DNA of 64,000 nt from Caulobacter zeae (GTDB lineage: Bacteria; Pseudomonadota; Alphaproteobacteria; Caulobacterales; Caulobacteraceae). The stretch spans positions 310,001 to 374,000 of the forward strand of contig NZ_PJRS01000049.1 of the NCBI RefSeq assembly GCF_002858925.1, given 5' to 3'. A program made the position numbers and the translations under genes. The notes under the pieces were generated by a model. The model saw only the letters and a program-made list of their open reading frames with translations. It did not search any database and had not been told where the DNA came from. This document shows, one piece after another, positions 36,172 through 44,946 of this stretch (positions within the stretch are counted from its first letter, which is position 1; each line of letters opens with the position of its first letter).

Positions 36172-38244
36172 TTAGAACGTCTTGCGCACCCGCAGGCTGA
36201 CGAACGTCCGCGGATCGATGTCGCGGACCTCCTGGTAGCGCACCGGCCGGGTGACGCGATCGGCATAGACCGTGCGGGTGACGACGAAGTCGTCCCAGAC
36301 GTTCAGCTGGACGCGGATGGCCAGGGTGTTGGTCGGCTTGTATTCGGCGAAGGCCTCGTAATAGGCCGCGCCGCGCCACTTGTTGGTCTGGTCGGGGTCG
36401 TAGGTGCCCTGGCCCAGCAGCGGCAGCCAGTTGATCCCCCATTGCACCTGGCCGCGCATCAGGTCCTGCGAGAAGCCGATATTGGCCTGGGTCGGGCGCA
36501 CCTGCGAGATCGGCCGGTCCTTATGGTCGGTCGGATCGGTGACGTGGGTCTCGTTCCAGTCGTTCTTGAAGGTCAGGCGGCCGCCCTTCACGCCCAGCTT
36601 GTCGGTGGGCACGACGATGTTCAGCGACAGCTTGTCCAGCGTGCCGTCGCCGATGTTGCCGGTCGCCGACAGGCCGCCGGGCAGGGGCAGGCGGTCGATG
36701 ACGCCGATGATCTCGTCGTGGCGCCAGCCGATCGACACCACGCCCTCGCCCCAGAAGCGGCGCTCGTAGGTCAGTTCGCTGATCCAGCGCTGCTCGGGCT
36801 CCAGGTCGACATTGCCGCCATAGACCGTGCCGTCGCCGAACTCGGCCGAGGCGGCGAAGTCGCCGAAATCGAGCTGGCCCAGCTCGCGCTCGAAGCGGAA
36901 GCGCAGCTGGTGGTCAGCCTTGGGCGTCCAGGTCGCCTGGAAGCGGGGCTTGGCGTAGAAGAAGCTCTTTTCCTGGTCGGCGTCGCCCGACTGGCTGATG
37001 GTCGAGCTCTCCAGGCGCACCCCGCCTTCCAGGGTCAGCTTGGGGTTCACGCGCCAGGTGGTCTTCAGGAAGGCCTCGCCGCGCGTCTCCTCGACCTTGA
37101 CCGAGGCCGAGGGCAGGGGAACGGCCGTTCCGCCCACCGAATAGGCCTGCTTCACGTCGAGCATGTTGTAGGCCACCTCGCCGCCGAACTCGAAGGTCAG
37201 GCCCGGCTTGCGCTCGTGGCGGATGGTGGCGCGCAGGATGGATTCCGAAGAGTCGCCCTCGGCCCCGAACAGCTCCTGCGGGTTGACCACGCCGCTGAGC
37301 GTGGCGTCGCTGGTGGCCTCGCTGTCGAACTTTTCGAACTCGTGCATCACCCGGGTCTCGAGGTTCCAGCGCGGGGCCAGGGGGCGGGTGTAGGTCAGGC
37401 CAAGCTCGCCCGAGCGGCTGTCTTCTTCATAGGCGGTGCGGCGCTTGGAGGTGGCCGAGGTCAGTTCCTGCCAGTCCTGCCAGTCGTTGACGCCGTAGCG
37501 GGCGGTGGCGTCGATCTTGCCGCCGGCGAAGGGCCCGGCGTAGTTGCCGCGGATCGAGCGGCCGCCGCCGTAGCCGTCGTTCACGAAGGCCTCGTCGCGC
37601 AGCACATTGCCCGCGCCGTCGCGACGCACCGAGCGGCCCACGCCGTTGGAGTCGCTGCTGCTGGTGCCGTCCGACAGGGTGACGCCCCAGCTCTTGTCGC
37701 CGTCGCGGGCGGTGAACTGATAGGAGCCGCCCCAGACGTCGTGGCCGCCGTCGAAGATCTGGCTGTTCAGGGTCAGGATCGACTGGCGGACAGCGCCCTT
37801 TTTCAGGACCACGTTGGCGACGACGCCATAGCCCTGCATGTCGATGCCCGGCGCGCCGCCGCGGATCAGCTCGATGCGCTCGACCTGGGCGGCGGGGGTG
37901 CGCGAGAGCACGTTCGAGCCGGTCTCGGCCTTGGAGGCGGGGCGGTTGTTGTTGATCAGCACATTGCCGACCGCGCCCTCGAAGCCGCGGGTGCCGGCGC
38001 CGTCGTTGAGCACGAAGCCGGGCAGGCGGCCTACCATGTCCAGCGCGGTGTTGGGGCGCAGGCTGGTGAAGAAGTCCGGCACGAAGATCAGCACGCCCTT
38101 CTGGGTCGCGTCGTCCAGCGGCGCCTCGCTGACCGGGCCGGTCGGAACCGGCGCCTGGGCGGCCTGGGCGCTGTCTGCGGCATGGGCCGCGCCGGCGGCG
38201 AGCAGGGCTGCGGCCGCGGTGGCGAACAAGACGGTCTTCGACAT
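36172..38244 (-). CDS. TonB-dependent outer-membrane receptor
   Basis: 690 residues, a short receptor. Signal peptide 1-23 ends AHAAD. The plug contains SLRPNTALDMVGRLPGF, the NVLINNNRPASK segment and the VERIELIRGGAPGIDMQGYG motif, a 'PGIDMQG' variant seen in receptors of the carbohydrate-type or uncharacterised clusters. The final strand is FVSLRVRKTF with the terminal Phe required by the BAM complex. ATG 38244 has GAGGGG upstream. The GH2 glycosidase gene is 0.75 kb away on the same strand, which makes sugar import a possibility, but no regulator or other sugar genes adjoin. Confidence 0.88.
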   Translation of the reverse strand: MSKTVLFATAAAALLAAGAAHAADSAQAAQAPVPTGPVSEAPLDDATQKGVLIFVPDFFTSLRPNTALDMVGRLPGFVLNDGAGTRGFEGAVGNVLINNNRPASKAETGSNVLSRTPAAQVERIELIRGGAPGIDMQGYGVVANVVLKKGAVRQSILTLNSQIFDGGHDVWGGSYQFTARDGDKSWGVTLSDGTSSSDSNGVGRSVRRDGAGNVLRDEAFVNDGYGGGRSIRGNYAGPFAGGKIDATARYGVNDWQDWQELTSATSKRRTAYEEDSRSGELGLTYTRPLAPRWNLETRVMHEFEKFDSEATSDATLSGVVNPQELFGAEGDSSESILRATIRHERKPGLTFEFGGEVAYNMLDVKQAYSVGGTAVPLPSASVKVEETRGEAFLKTTWRVNPKLTLEGGVRLESSTISQSGDADQEKSFFYAKPRFQATWTPKADHQLRFRFERELGQLDFGDFAASAEFGDGTVYGGNVDLEPEQRWISELTYERRFWGEGVVSIGWRHDEIIGVIDRLPLPGGLSATGNIGDGTLDKLSLNIVVPTDKLGVKGGRLTFKNDWNETHVTDPTDHKDRPISQVRPTQANIGFSQDLMRGQVQWGINWLPLLGQGTYDPDQTNKWRGAAYYEAFAEYKPTNTLAIRVQLNVWDDFVVTRTVYADRVTRPVRYQEVRDIDPRTFVSLRVRKTF

Positions 38245-38468
38245 CAACTTTCCCCTCAATCCCGGGGAAGGTCTTGCCGCGCTAGACCGGCGTTCTCAAA
38301 TTAAACGCCTGAAAGGTGGATTAAATATACGACATCATTACGGGGTGTTCATGTTGGATGTTGCGTAAAGCGTCTTGATTTAATCTCTCGCCCCGGAATA
38401 TCCCCGCGAAATATGGGTCATTGCGACTTGGCGGCGCTGTGTCCGGCAGGCGCGCCGCCGGAGTATGC

Positions 38469-38981
38469 ATGACGCCCGAACTCGCCTCGCTGATGGCCAA
38501 GAAGATCCATGTCGACGACAGCCTGCCCGGCCAGCCGCCGAAGGAGCCGCCGCCGCTCCACGAGTGGGGCGATCTGCCGTTCTGGGTTTCCGCCTTCGAT
38601 CATCGGCTGTCCCAGGAGGAGTACGTCGCGGCGCTATTCGTGAACTTCCCCGGCGCGGTGCATCATGGCGCGCTGGCCGATTACCTGGAAGGTGAGCGGG
38701 GCTTGGAGGCATACTACGCCGAGCTCGCGCGCGAAGGCGCCTACGTCTGGCAAGGCGAACGTCGCGGCTTTCGGTTCATGCCTGCTTCGAGCGGCCGGCT
38801 GTCCCGGATCATTCGGGACAGCCTGCGCGAGCGCAGGAGCATGGACATCTATTTCGTGGCGACGCCGGTGCGCGTGATCGGCGGATGGAATCGAACGGAC
38901 GCCATCCTGCCGGCGTCGGAAGCCGTCCGCGAGACGGCGGCGGCCGCGGCGCGGCGCCACGGCGTCTTCGTCCTGACCTGA
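38469..38981 (+). CDS. Hypothetical protein
   Basis: 170 residues from ATG 38469. There is no signal peptide. The sequence contains a Trp/Phe-rich part (EWGDLPFWVSAFDH), followed by a soluble helical region and RVIGGWNRTDAIL near the end, with a long helix (REAAAAARRHG-like) at the C-terminus. I do not recognise the family. The gene is inserted between a TonB receptor and GH2 glycosidase, in the opposite direction to both, and its 3' end is 10 bp from the GH2 stop. Its weak context and lack of family signature make the call moderate. Confidence 0.6.
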   Translation: MTPELASLMAKKIHVDDSLPGQPPKEPPPLHEWGDLPFWVSAFDHRLSQEEYVAALFVNFPGAVHHGALADYLEGERGLEAYYAELAREGAYVWQGERRGFRFMPASSGRLSRIIRDSLRERRSMDIYFVATPVRVIGGWNRTDAILPASEAVRETAAAAARRHGVFVLT

Positions 38982-38991
38982 GGCGCGGGCA

Positions 38992-41900
38992 CTACCGCTT
39001 CTTGTAGAACTCCGCCTCGACGATGCTCAGCGCGCCGCCGGTCTTGACCTTCTCGGCGCCGGTGTCGAAGCCGCCCTTGGCGCCGGTGACTTCGACAATC
39101 TTGCCGAAGGCGTCGCGGTCGGCCGTGGCCCCGGTCAGGGCGATGCGCAGGCGCGAGCCCTTGGCGGCCTTCAGCGGCAGGGTCACGTAGCCCAGGTTTT
39201 TTGGCGCCTCGCCCTCGTACACCACCTTGCCGTCCATGGTGATCCGCAGCGGATAGGAGCGGATGCGCCAGCCGATCAGCTTCAGCGAGATCTCGTCGAC
39301 CTGTTGGGCCTTGGGCAGGCGGTACTCGATCCAGGCGTTCTCCAGCTGGCCATCGCTGGCCCAGTGGGTGGCCTCGTCGTCGTCGACGCTGGCGGAAACC
39401 TTGTCGGCGTTCGAGCCGGCGGTGATCTCCACGGCCTTGATGGCGTCGCGCCGGATCTTGAAGGCCGGGGTCGAGGGCGTGGGGCCGCGCGCTAGGCTGA
39501 CGGGGAGCAGCGGCGCCTCGGCAGGGGCGGCCTCGGCGTCCAGGGTCAGGGTCGCGGGCTTCAGGCCCTCGGCTTTCGCCACGATGGTCACCTTGCCGGC
39601 CGCCAGGGTCGAGCGCAGCGCCACGCGGTTGATCCCGCCCTCGACCGGCAGGGTCTTGGCCAGGATGTAGTTGTCGTCCTTGCGGTTGGAGCCCGCGTAC
39701 TGGGTGACCGCGTCAACGCCGGCCGGGCCCTTGGTCACCGGTTCGCCCGAGGCCGAGACCGGGGTGTCGGTCGGTTTGGTCTCGCTTCTGGAGTCGCCCT
39801 GGGCGATGCCGCCGCGCCATTCGGCCGGACCGGCCACGTCGAAGCTGACCATATCCAGCGCCGTCGGCACGCGCCGGCCGGCCGCATCCACCGCCTCGAC
39901 GTCCACCAGGGCGATATCGGCCGCGTCGGCCTTCCAGCCGCCGGGGCCGGTGCGCGGGGTCAGCTTCAGGGCGACCGCCGGACCCGTCGTGACCCGTTCG
40001 TCGCGGGCGACCTCCTTGCCCTTGGCGTCGCGGGCGATGGCCGTCAGGGTTCCGGGGGCGTAGGCGACGTCCTTGAAGGTGAAGAGGAAGCCGTCCGACT
40101 TTGCGCCCTTGCCCAGCGACTTGCCGTTCAGGACCAGCTCGACGCTGTCGGCGCTGGAGACCACCAGCACGTCCTTCGCCGTGCCGGCGGCGTAGTTCCA
40201 GTGGCCGACGATGTGCGAGCGGGGCTTTTCGACGTCGACCCAGCCGTCCCACATCACCTGGTGGGCGAAGAAGCCCTCCTTCTTGATGCGCATGGCGTCC
40301 ACCTCGCCGCTGCGGCGATAGTTGTTGTCGCCGCGGAAGTGGGTGTTGCTGTCGGAGAAGATGATGTTGACGCCGCCGGCGCTGACGCGGTCGCCGCCGC
40401 CCGGGCGCTCGACCCAGTAGTCGTTCCAGCGCTGCACGGTCTCGACGACCATGCTGTCCTGGTTGCGGTTGTAGCTGGGGCTGTCGGCGTGGAACGGGGC
40501 GGTGAATGCGTCCTGGAACTTCCGCGCGGACTCGTCGCGGGAATACTCCATCGCCCACATCGGCTTGCCGGCGCTCTTGTTGATGTAGAGCATCTCGCCG
40601 CCGTATTCGGCGACCTTGCTGTCGAGCATCTCGCGCGAGCCGATGGCGCGGCCGCCGTGCGGGTCCAGCCGGTCGCGCACGGCTTTCAGTTCGGCCATGT
40701 GCGCCTCGCTGATGTTCTCGTTGCCGCCCTCGTAGAAGATGATCGACGGGTTGTTGCGGAAGGCGACGATGGCGTCGGCCATGGCCTCGACCCGCTGGTC
40801 CCAGCGACGGCCGGAGACGTCGCTCTCGGCGTCGCCGGCCGGCATGGCCTGCATCAGGCCCACACGGTCGGCGCTCTCGACGTCTTGGCGGGCCGGGGCG
40901 ATGTGCATCCAGCGCACCAGGTTGCCGCCGCTTTCCACCATCAGGCCGTTGGAGAAGTCGCTGATCCACGGCGGGATGTTGGTCCCCAGGGCCGGCCACT
41001 CGTTGCTGGTGCGTTGGGCGTAGCCGTGCACCTGGATGGCGCGGTCGTTGAGGAAGACGGTCCCGTTCCTGAACTCGGTCTTGCGGAAGCCGGTGCGGGT
41101 CAGGGCGCTGTCGACGACCTTGCCGTCCTCCACCAGTTCGGTCGTCACCGCATAGAGATAGCCGTAGCCCCAGCTCCAGAAGTGCAGGTCCGACAGCCGC
41201 TGGCTGGCCGAAACCGTCTTGGTCTCGCCGGGCGCGATGGTCACGGCCGGGGCGGTGAACTGGCCGGCCGGCTTGCCGTCGACATCCTTCAGCGTGACGC
41301 GATAGGCGAAGGTACGGGCTTTCGCGCCGTCGTTCCTAACCTGGCTTTCGGCGTGGATCGTGGCCTTGCGGCCCTTGATGTCGAACTGGTCGGCCCAGAC
41401 ATAGACGCCGGTGGTGCCCAGGCTCGTATAGAGCGGCAAGGTCTGATGCAGGTCGCCGGTCAGGCGCAGCCGCACCGCGCGGTGGATGCCGCCGTAGTTC
41501 ACATTGAAGTTGTTGTTGTTCCACTGGAAGCCGCTGCCGGTGGCGCGCTCCTTGTACTTCCAGTCGTTGTCGACCCGCACGGCGATGACGTTGATGAACG
41601 GGGCGGGCTTCAGAAGCTTGGTCGCATCCACCCCGAAGGCGGTGGCTCCGTTCTCGTGGCCGCCGGCCCGCACGCCGTTGACATAGACGTCGCCGGCCTG
41701 GCGCACGCCCTCGAAGTCGAGGATGGCGCGGCCGCCCACGGCCGGGCCCTGATCGGCCGGCAGCACGAAGCGCTTGCGGTACCAGGTGATGCCCGTCGAA
41801 TGCTCGTGGATGTCGCGCGAGAAGGCCTCGTCCTCGTTGAAGGCGCGCGGCAGGGTGACCGGCTTCCAGGCGGCGTCGTCGAAGGCGAGGGCTTCGGCGC

Positions 41901-42021
41901 CCGCCAGGTCGCCGGTGGCCATGCGCCAGCCGGCGTTGAACGGGAACTCGGCGGTAAGAGCCGGGCCGGCGGCCAGTGCCAGCAGGCTGGCGGCGCCCAG
42001 AAGCGTCAACGAACGTCGCAT
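38992..42021 (-). CDS. Secreted GH2 family glycoside hydrolase (beta-galactosidase-like)
   Basis: 1009 residues. Signal peptide to about residue 24 (ALTAE). The N-terminal GH2 sugar-binding jellyroll shows HEHSTGITWYRKRF and GVRQAGDVYVNGVRAGGHENG, followed by immunoglobulin-like and (beta/alpha)8 domains. The acid/base Glu is in FYEGGNEN (about residue 432) and the nucleophile Glu in WAMEYSRDE (about residue 490). The region after residue 620 contains DUF4982-like and Big-type domains and a discoidin-like end. It acts outside the cytoplasm on a beta-linked glycan; the sugar is unknown. ATG 42021 has GGGAGAGG upstream. Confidence 0.9.
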   Translation of the reverse strand: MRRSLTLLGAASLLALAAGPALTAEFPFNAGWRMATGDLAGAEALAFDDAAWKPVTLPRAFNEDEAFSRDIHEHSTGITWYRKRFVLPADQGPAVGGRAILDFEGVRQAGDVYVNGVRAGGHENGATAFGVDATKLLKPAPFINVIAVRVDNDWKYKERATGSGFQWNNNNFNVNYGGIHRAVRLRLTGDLHQTLPLYTSLGTTGVYVWADQFDIKGRKATIHAESQVRNDGAKARTFAYRVTLKDVDGKPAGQFTAPAVTIAPGETKTVSASQRLSDLHFWSWGYGYLYAVTTELVEDGKVVDSALTRTGFRKTEFRNGTVFLNDRAIQVHGYAQRTSNEWPALGTNIPPWISDFSNGLMVESGGNLVRWMHIAPARQDVESADRVGLMQAMPAGDAESDVSGRRWDQRVEAMADAIVAFRNNPSIIFYEGGNENISEAHMAELKAVRDRLDPHGGRAIGSREMLDSKVAEYGGEMLYINKSAGKPMWAMEYSRDESARKFQDAFTAPFHADSPSYNRNQDSMVVETVQRWNDYWVERPGGGDRVSAGGVNIIFSDSNTHFRGDNNYRRSGEVDAMRIKKEGFFAHQVMWDGWVDVEKPRSHIVGHWNYAAGTAKDVLVVSSADSVELVLNGKSLGKGAKSDGFLFTFKDVAYAPGTLTAIARDAKGKEVARDERVTTGPAVALKLTPRTGPGGWKADAADIALVDVEAVDAAGRRVPTALDMVSFDVAGPAEWRGGIAQGDSRSETKPTDTPVSASGEPVTKGPAGVDAVTQYAGSNRKDDNYILAKTLPVEGGINRVALRSTLAAGKVTIVAKAEGLKPATLTLDAEAAPAEAPLLPVSLARGPTPSTPAFKIRRDAIKAVEITAGSNADKVSASVDDDEATHWASDGQLENAWIEYRLPKAQQVDEISLKLIGWRIRSYPLRITMDGKVVYEGEAPKNLGYVTLPLKAAKGSRLRIALTGATADRDAFGKIVEVTGAKGGFDTGAEKVKTGGALSIVEAEFYKKR

Positions 42022-42036
42022 GGACCTCTCCCTCAT

Positions 42037-42051
42037 ATTGGTCAGGCCAAT
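42037..42051. promoter_or_regulatory. Operator-like inverted repeat before the GH2 gene
   Basis: ATTGG-TCAGG-CCAAT: 5-bp perfect arms around the start-proximal region, 15 bp upstream of the GH2 start. It resembles the TTGGTC-type operators of GntR-family repressors of sugar and acid catabolism. No regulator gene is adjacent. Confidence 0.4.
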
Positions 42052-42134
42052 TTGTTGTTGGCGGGAGATGTGGCTTGACCGCTGTCTGCTGTCAAGTCGA
42101 TGCGGGTTGTGGGTGGCGCCGTGCCCGCGCCTGC

Positions 42135-42140
42135 GCTATA
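42135..42140 (+). promoter_or_regulatory. Candidate -10 element of the his leader transcript
   Basis: GCTATA followed by C matches the Caulobacter housekeeping -10 consensus (GCTANAWC). A start site about 7 bp downstream would fall almost at the leader ATG (42151), giving a leaderless or nearly leaderless mRNA, consistent with the absence of an SD there. A matching -35 at the usual distance is not obvious. Confidence 0.45.
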
Positions 42141-42150
42141 CGCCGCCCCG

Positions 42151-42231
42151 ATGACCCGCACGCCGCACCACCATGGCTGCCACCACCATCCGACCTCGCC
42201 TCGCGGGATCGGCCGGGTCCGCACGCTCTAA
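42151..42231 (+). CDS. Histidine-rich leader peptide of hisS-hisZ-hisG
   Basis: A 26-codon ORF, too short for routine gene calling, from ATG 42151 to TAA 42229-42231. It begins MTRTPHHHGCHHHP: six His codons in eight positions, two runs of three. It lies 93 bp before hisS. The second His run contains CCATCCG (42186-42192), which is complementary to CGGATGG downstream and therefore links translation of the His codons to RNA folding. No SD is seen, but the candidate promoter predicts a near-leaderless start. By analogy with the enteric his leader, ribosome stalling when charged tRNA-His is scarce should change the downstream structure. Function is inference. Confidence 0.7.
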   Translation: MTRTPHHHGCHHHPTSPRGIGRVRTL

Positions 42232-42293
42232 AAGCCGAGCGACCCAGCCAGAGCCCCGCCTAGCGGATGGGGCTTAAGCGCAAGCGCCATCCG
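42211..42293 (+). promoter_or_regulatory. Alternative hairpins of a predicted his attenuator
   Basis: Hairpin 1 (42211-42219 with 42241-42249) has 9-bp arms with one mismatch plus an inner GCTC/GAGC stem and holds the leader stop codon in its loop. Hairpin 2 pairs AGCCCC (42252-42257) with GGGGCT (42269-42274). Hairpin 3 pairs CGGATGG (42264-42270) with CCATCCG (42287-42293), with an inner GCTT/AAGC stem. Hairpins 2 and 3 exclude each other. CGGATGG can also pair with the CCATCCG inside the second His run at 42186-42192. No U tract follows hairpin 3, so the exact output, termination or SD access, is not settled. Confidence 0.6.
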
Positions 42294-42301
42294 TCGAAGC
42301 C

Positions 42302-42313
42302 TAGAGATCTCTA
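42302..42313. promoter_or_regulatory. 12-bp palindrome before the hisS ribosome-binding site
   Basis: TAGAGATCTCTA is a perfect palindrome overlapping the AAGGA that serves as hisS SD (42313-42317). It could be an operator or a small RNA stem at the ribosome-binding site. Confidence 0.4.
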
Positions 42314-42323
42314 AGGACCGACG

Positions 42324-43808
42324 ATGACCGACGAAACCGCACCCAAGACCGAAGACTTCCGCCCCGAAGCCCGCGCCCCGCGCGGCTTCGCCGACAAGCG
42401 CGCCCGCGACCTGCGCGCCGAGAAGTCGATCCTCGAGGCGGTCTCGGCCGTCTACGAACGCTACGGCTTCGAGGCGCTGGACACCGGGGCCTTCGAATAT
42501 GCCGACGCCCTGGGCAAGTTCCTGCCCGACAGCGACCGTCCCAATGAAGGCGTCTTCGCCTTGCAGGACGACGACGACCAGTGGATGGCCCTGCGCTACG
42601 ACCTGACCGCGCCGCTGGCTCGCTTCGCCGCCCAGAACTGGGAAACCCTGCCCAAGCCGTTCCGCCGCTACGCCTTCGGTCCGGTGTGGCGCAACGAGAA
42701 ACCCGGCCCCGGCCGTTTCCGCCAGTTCATCCAGTGCGACGCCGACACCGTCGGCTCGGCCCGCCCGGAGGCCGACGCCGAGATCATCGCCATGGCCGTC
42801 GAGGGGCTGGAGGCCGCGGGCCTGCCGCGCGGCGCGGCGGTGCTGAAGATCAACAACCGCAAGCTCCTCAACGGCCTGCTCACCCAGGCCGGCGCGACCA
42901 GCGAAGGCCAGAAGCTGGCCGTGCTGCGCGCGGTCGACAAGCTGGACCGCCTGGGCGTCGACGGCGTGCGCCTGCTGCTGGGCGAAGGTCGCCTGGACGA
43001 CAGCGGCGACTTCACCAAGGGCGCGGGCCTGGCCGGCAAGGCCATCGATTCCGTGCTCGACTTCGTCCAGGCCGGTGTCGGCGGTCGCAGCGCGACGCTG
43101 AACAATATCGCCAAGGTCGTCGCCGGCTCGGCCGAGGGCGACGAGGGCCTGGAAGAGCTGGCCAAGATCGACGCGGCCCTGACCAGCCTGGGCGTCGCCG
43201 ACGACCAGGCGATCATCGACCCGTCGATCGTGCGCGGCCTGGAATACTACACCGGCGCGGTGTTCGAGGCCGAGCTGCTGCTCAGCACCACCGACGAGAA
43301 GGGAAACAAGGTCACCTTCGGCTCGATCGGCGGCGGCGGTCGCTATGACGACCTGGTGGCCCGCTTCACCGGCCAGCCGGTGCCGGCCACGGGCTTCTCG
43401 TTCGGCGTTTCGCGCCTGGCGGCGGCCCTGCGGGCGGCCGGCCGAGAGCCGGCTTCGGCCGCGCGCGGTCCCGTCGTGATCATCAATTTCGACCAGGCGC
43501 ACATGGGCGAATATTTCGCCGTCGCCGGCCAACTGCGCGCGGCGGGCATCCCGGCCGAGGTCTATCTGGGGACCTCGGGCATGCGTCCGCAGATGAAGTA
43601 CGCCGACCGCCGCCTGTCGCCGGCCGCCATCATGCTGGGCGGCGACGAGATCGCCGCCGGCACGGTGACGATCAAGGACCTCGATTTGGGCCGCGAGCTG
43701 GCCTCGGGCGTCGCCGACAACGCCGCCTGGAAGGCCGAGCGTCCCGGCCAGCAGACCATTCCGCGGGGCGATCTGATCGCCGCCGTCCGTAAGATCATCG
43801 GGGGCTGA
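42324..43808 (+). CDS. hisS: Histidyl-tRNA synthetase
   Basis: 494 residues, class II synthetase that charges tRNA-His. Motif 2 appears as RYAFGPVWRNEKPGPGRFRQ, and the HisRS signature is RGLEYYTGAVFEAEL with GGGGRYDDLV as motif 3-like region. The C-terminal anticodon-binding domain (about 400-494) contains AAGIPAEVYLG. AAGGA 7 bp before ATG 42324 is a good SD. It is first in a hisS-hisZ-hisG operon, with HisZ being a catalytically dead relative of the synthetase core. Confidence 0.95.
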   Translation: MTDETAPKTEDFRPEARAPRGFADKRARDLRAEKSILEAVSAVYERYGFEALDTGAFEYADALGKFLPDSDRPNEGVFALQDDDDQWMALRYDLTAPLARFAAQNWETLPKPFRRYAFGPVWRNEKPGPGRFRQFIQCDADTVGSARPEADAEIIAMAVEGLEAAGLPRGAAVLKINNRKLLNGLLTQAGATSEGQKLAVLRAVDKLDRLGVDGVRLLLGEGRLDDSGDFTKGAGLAGKAIDSVLDFVQAGVGGRSATLNNIAKVVAGSAEGDEGLEELAKIDAALTSLGVADDQAIIDPSIVRGLEYYTGAVFEAELLLSTTDEKGNKVTFGSIGGGGRYDDLVARFTGQPVPATGFSFGVSRLAAALRAAGREPASAARGPVVIINFDQAHMGEYFAVAGQLRAAGIPAEVYLGTSGMRPQMKYADRRLSPAAIMLGGDEIAAGTVTIKDLDLGRELASGVADNAAWKAERPGQQTIPRGDLIAAVRKIIGG

Positions 43809-43812
43809 TCCG

Positions 43813-44946
43813 TTGAGGCTAGAGCGTTCCATCCCGGCGGAGGCGCTCGACGCCATCCGCGCTCCGTTCCTGTCGGCCGGGGCTGTCCCGACCGACGCCC
43901 CGGTGTTGCAGCCCCTGGGCCTGCTGCTGGACCTCGCTGGCGAGGCCATGCGCTCGCGGCTGTTCGTCGTCTCCGGCGACGGCGGCGACGAGGCCTGCCT
44001 GCGCCCGGACTTCACCGTCGCCGTGGCGCGCCAGCACCTGTCGTCGGGCGTCGAGGCGGGCCGCTATCTCTATGAAGGCAAGGCCTTCCGCGTGGCCCCG
44101 CGCGGCAGCGACCGGGCCGAAGAGTTCCTGCAGATCGGCGTCGAGGCCTTGGAGGCCGCCGATCCGGTGGCCGCCGACGCGGAGATCGCCGCCCTGGCCT
44201 GGGCCGGCGCCGCGGCCGGCGGTCGCGACGACCTGACCCTGCTGCTGGGCGACGTTGGTTTGTTCGCCGCCTTCGTCGACAGCCTGGACCTGACCCCGCC
44301 GCTGGGCGCGCGGCTGAAGCGCACCTTCTCGCGTCCGCGCCAGCTGAAGGCCGAGCTCGAGGGCGAGGGCGCCCCGGTCGCCGCGACCGAGCGCAGCCGC
44401 ATCGCCGCCCTGCTGGCCGGCCTGCCGGAAGCCGAGGCCGCCGCGGTCTTGCAAGAGCTGTGGTCCCTGGCCGGCATCGAGCCGGTCGGCGGTCGCCGTC
44501 CCGCCGAGATCGCCCATCGCCTGGTCGAGAAGGCCGAGGTCGTGAAGGCCGGCCGCCTGTCGCCGCAGCAAGCCGACAAGGTCCGCGCCTTCCTGGCGGT
44601 CAGCGATGCGCCGGACGCCGCGCTGGACGCCATCGCCGCCCTGGCCGGTCCTAACCGCAGCCCTCTCGATGCGGCCATCGAGGGTTGGCGCAAGCGCCTG
44701 GCCGGCATGGTCGCCGGCGGCGTGCCGATCGACCGCATCCGTCTGAACGCCGCCTTCGGGCGGGCCTTCGGCTATTACGACGGCTACCTGTTCGAGGTGC
44801 GCAGCGCCGCCCTCGGCGAGGAACGCCCGGTCGCCGCCGGCGGCCGCTACGACGGCCTGCCCGCGCGGCTCGGGGCCGAAACGAAAACCGGGGCCGTCGG
44901 CTGCATGGTGCGCCCGGCCCGCGCCTATGCCGGAGGCGGCGAATGA
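43813..44946 (+). CDS. hisZ: ATP phosphoribosyltransferase regulatory subunit
   Basis: 377 residues. HisZ is a HisRS catalytic-core relative that lacks aminoacylation and forms an octameric complex with the short HisG, giving histidine feedback control to histidine synthesis. HisRS-like motifs LRPDFTVAVARQH and RLNAAFGRAFGYYDGYLFEV are seen. The start is TTG 43813; no ATG is available before residue 46. It follows hisS by 4 bp. Its TGA overlaps the ATG of hisG (ATGA), a translational coupling that would keep the two subunits balanced. Confidence 0.92.
   Translation: MRLERSIPAEALDAIRAPFLSAGAVPTDAPVLQPLGLLLDLAGEAMRSRLFVVSGDGGDEACLRPDFTVAVARQHLSSGVEAGRYLYEGKAFRVAPRGSDRAEEFLQIGVEALEAADPVAADAEIAALAWAGAAAGGRDDLTLLLGDVGLFAAFVDSLDLTPPLGARLKRTFSRPRQLKAELEGEGAPVAATERSRIAALLAGLPEAEAAAVLQELWSLAGIEPVGGRRPAEIAHRLVEKAEVVKAGRLSPQQADKVRAFLAVSDAPDAALDAIAALAGPNRSPLDAAIEGWRKRLAGMVAGGVPIDRIRLNAAFGRAFGYYDGYLFEVRSAALGEERPVAAGGRYDGLPARLGAETKTGAVGCMVRPARAYAGGGE

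Noticed and set aside
36442..38304. Plus-strand frame of 620 codons
   Set aside because: Antisense to the second TonB receptor; low-complexity product with no domain motif.
40201..42078. Plus-strand frame of 625 codons
   Set aside because: Antisense to the GH2 glycosidase, which has catalytic motifs and a signal peptide.
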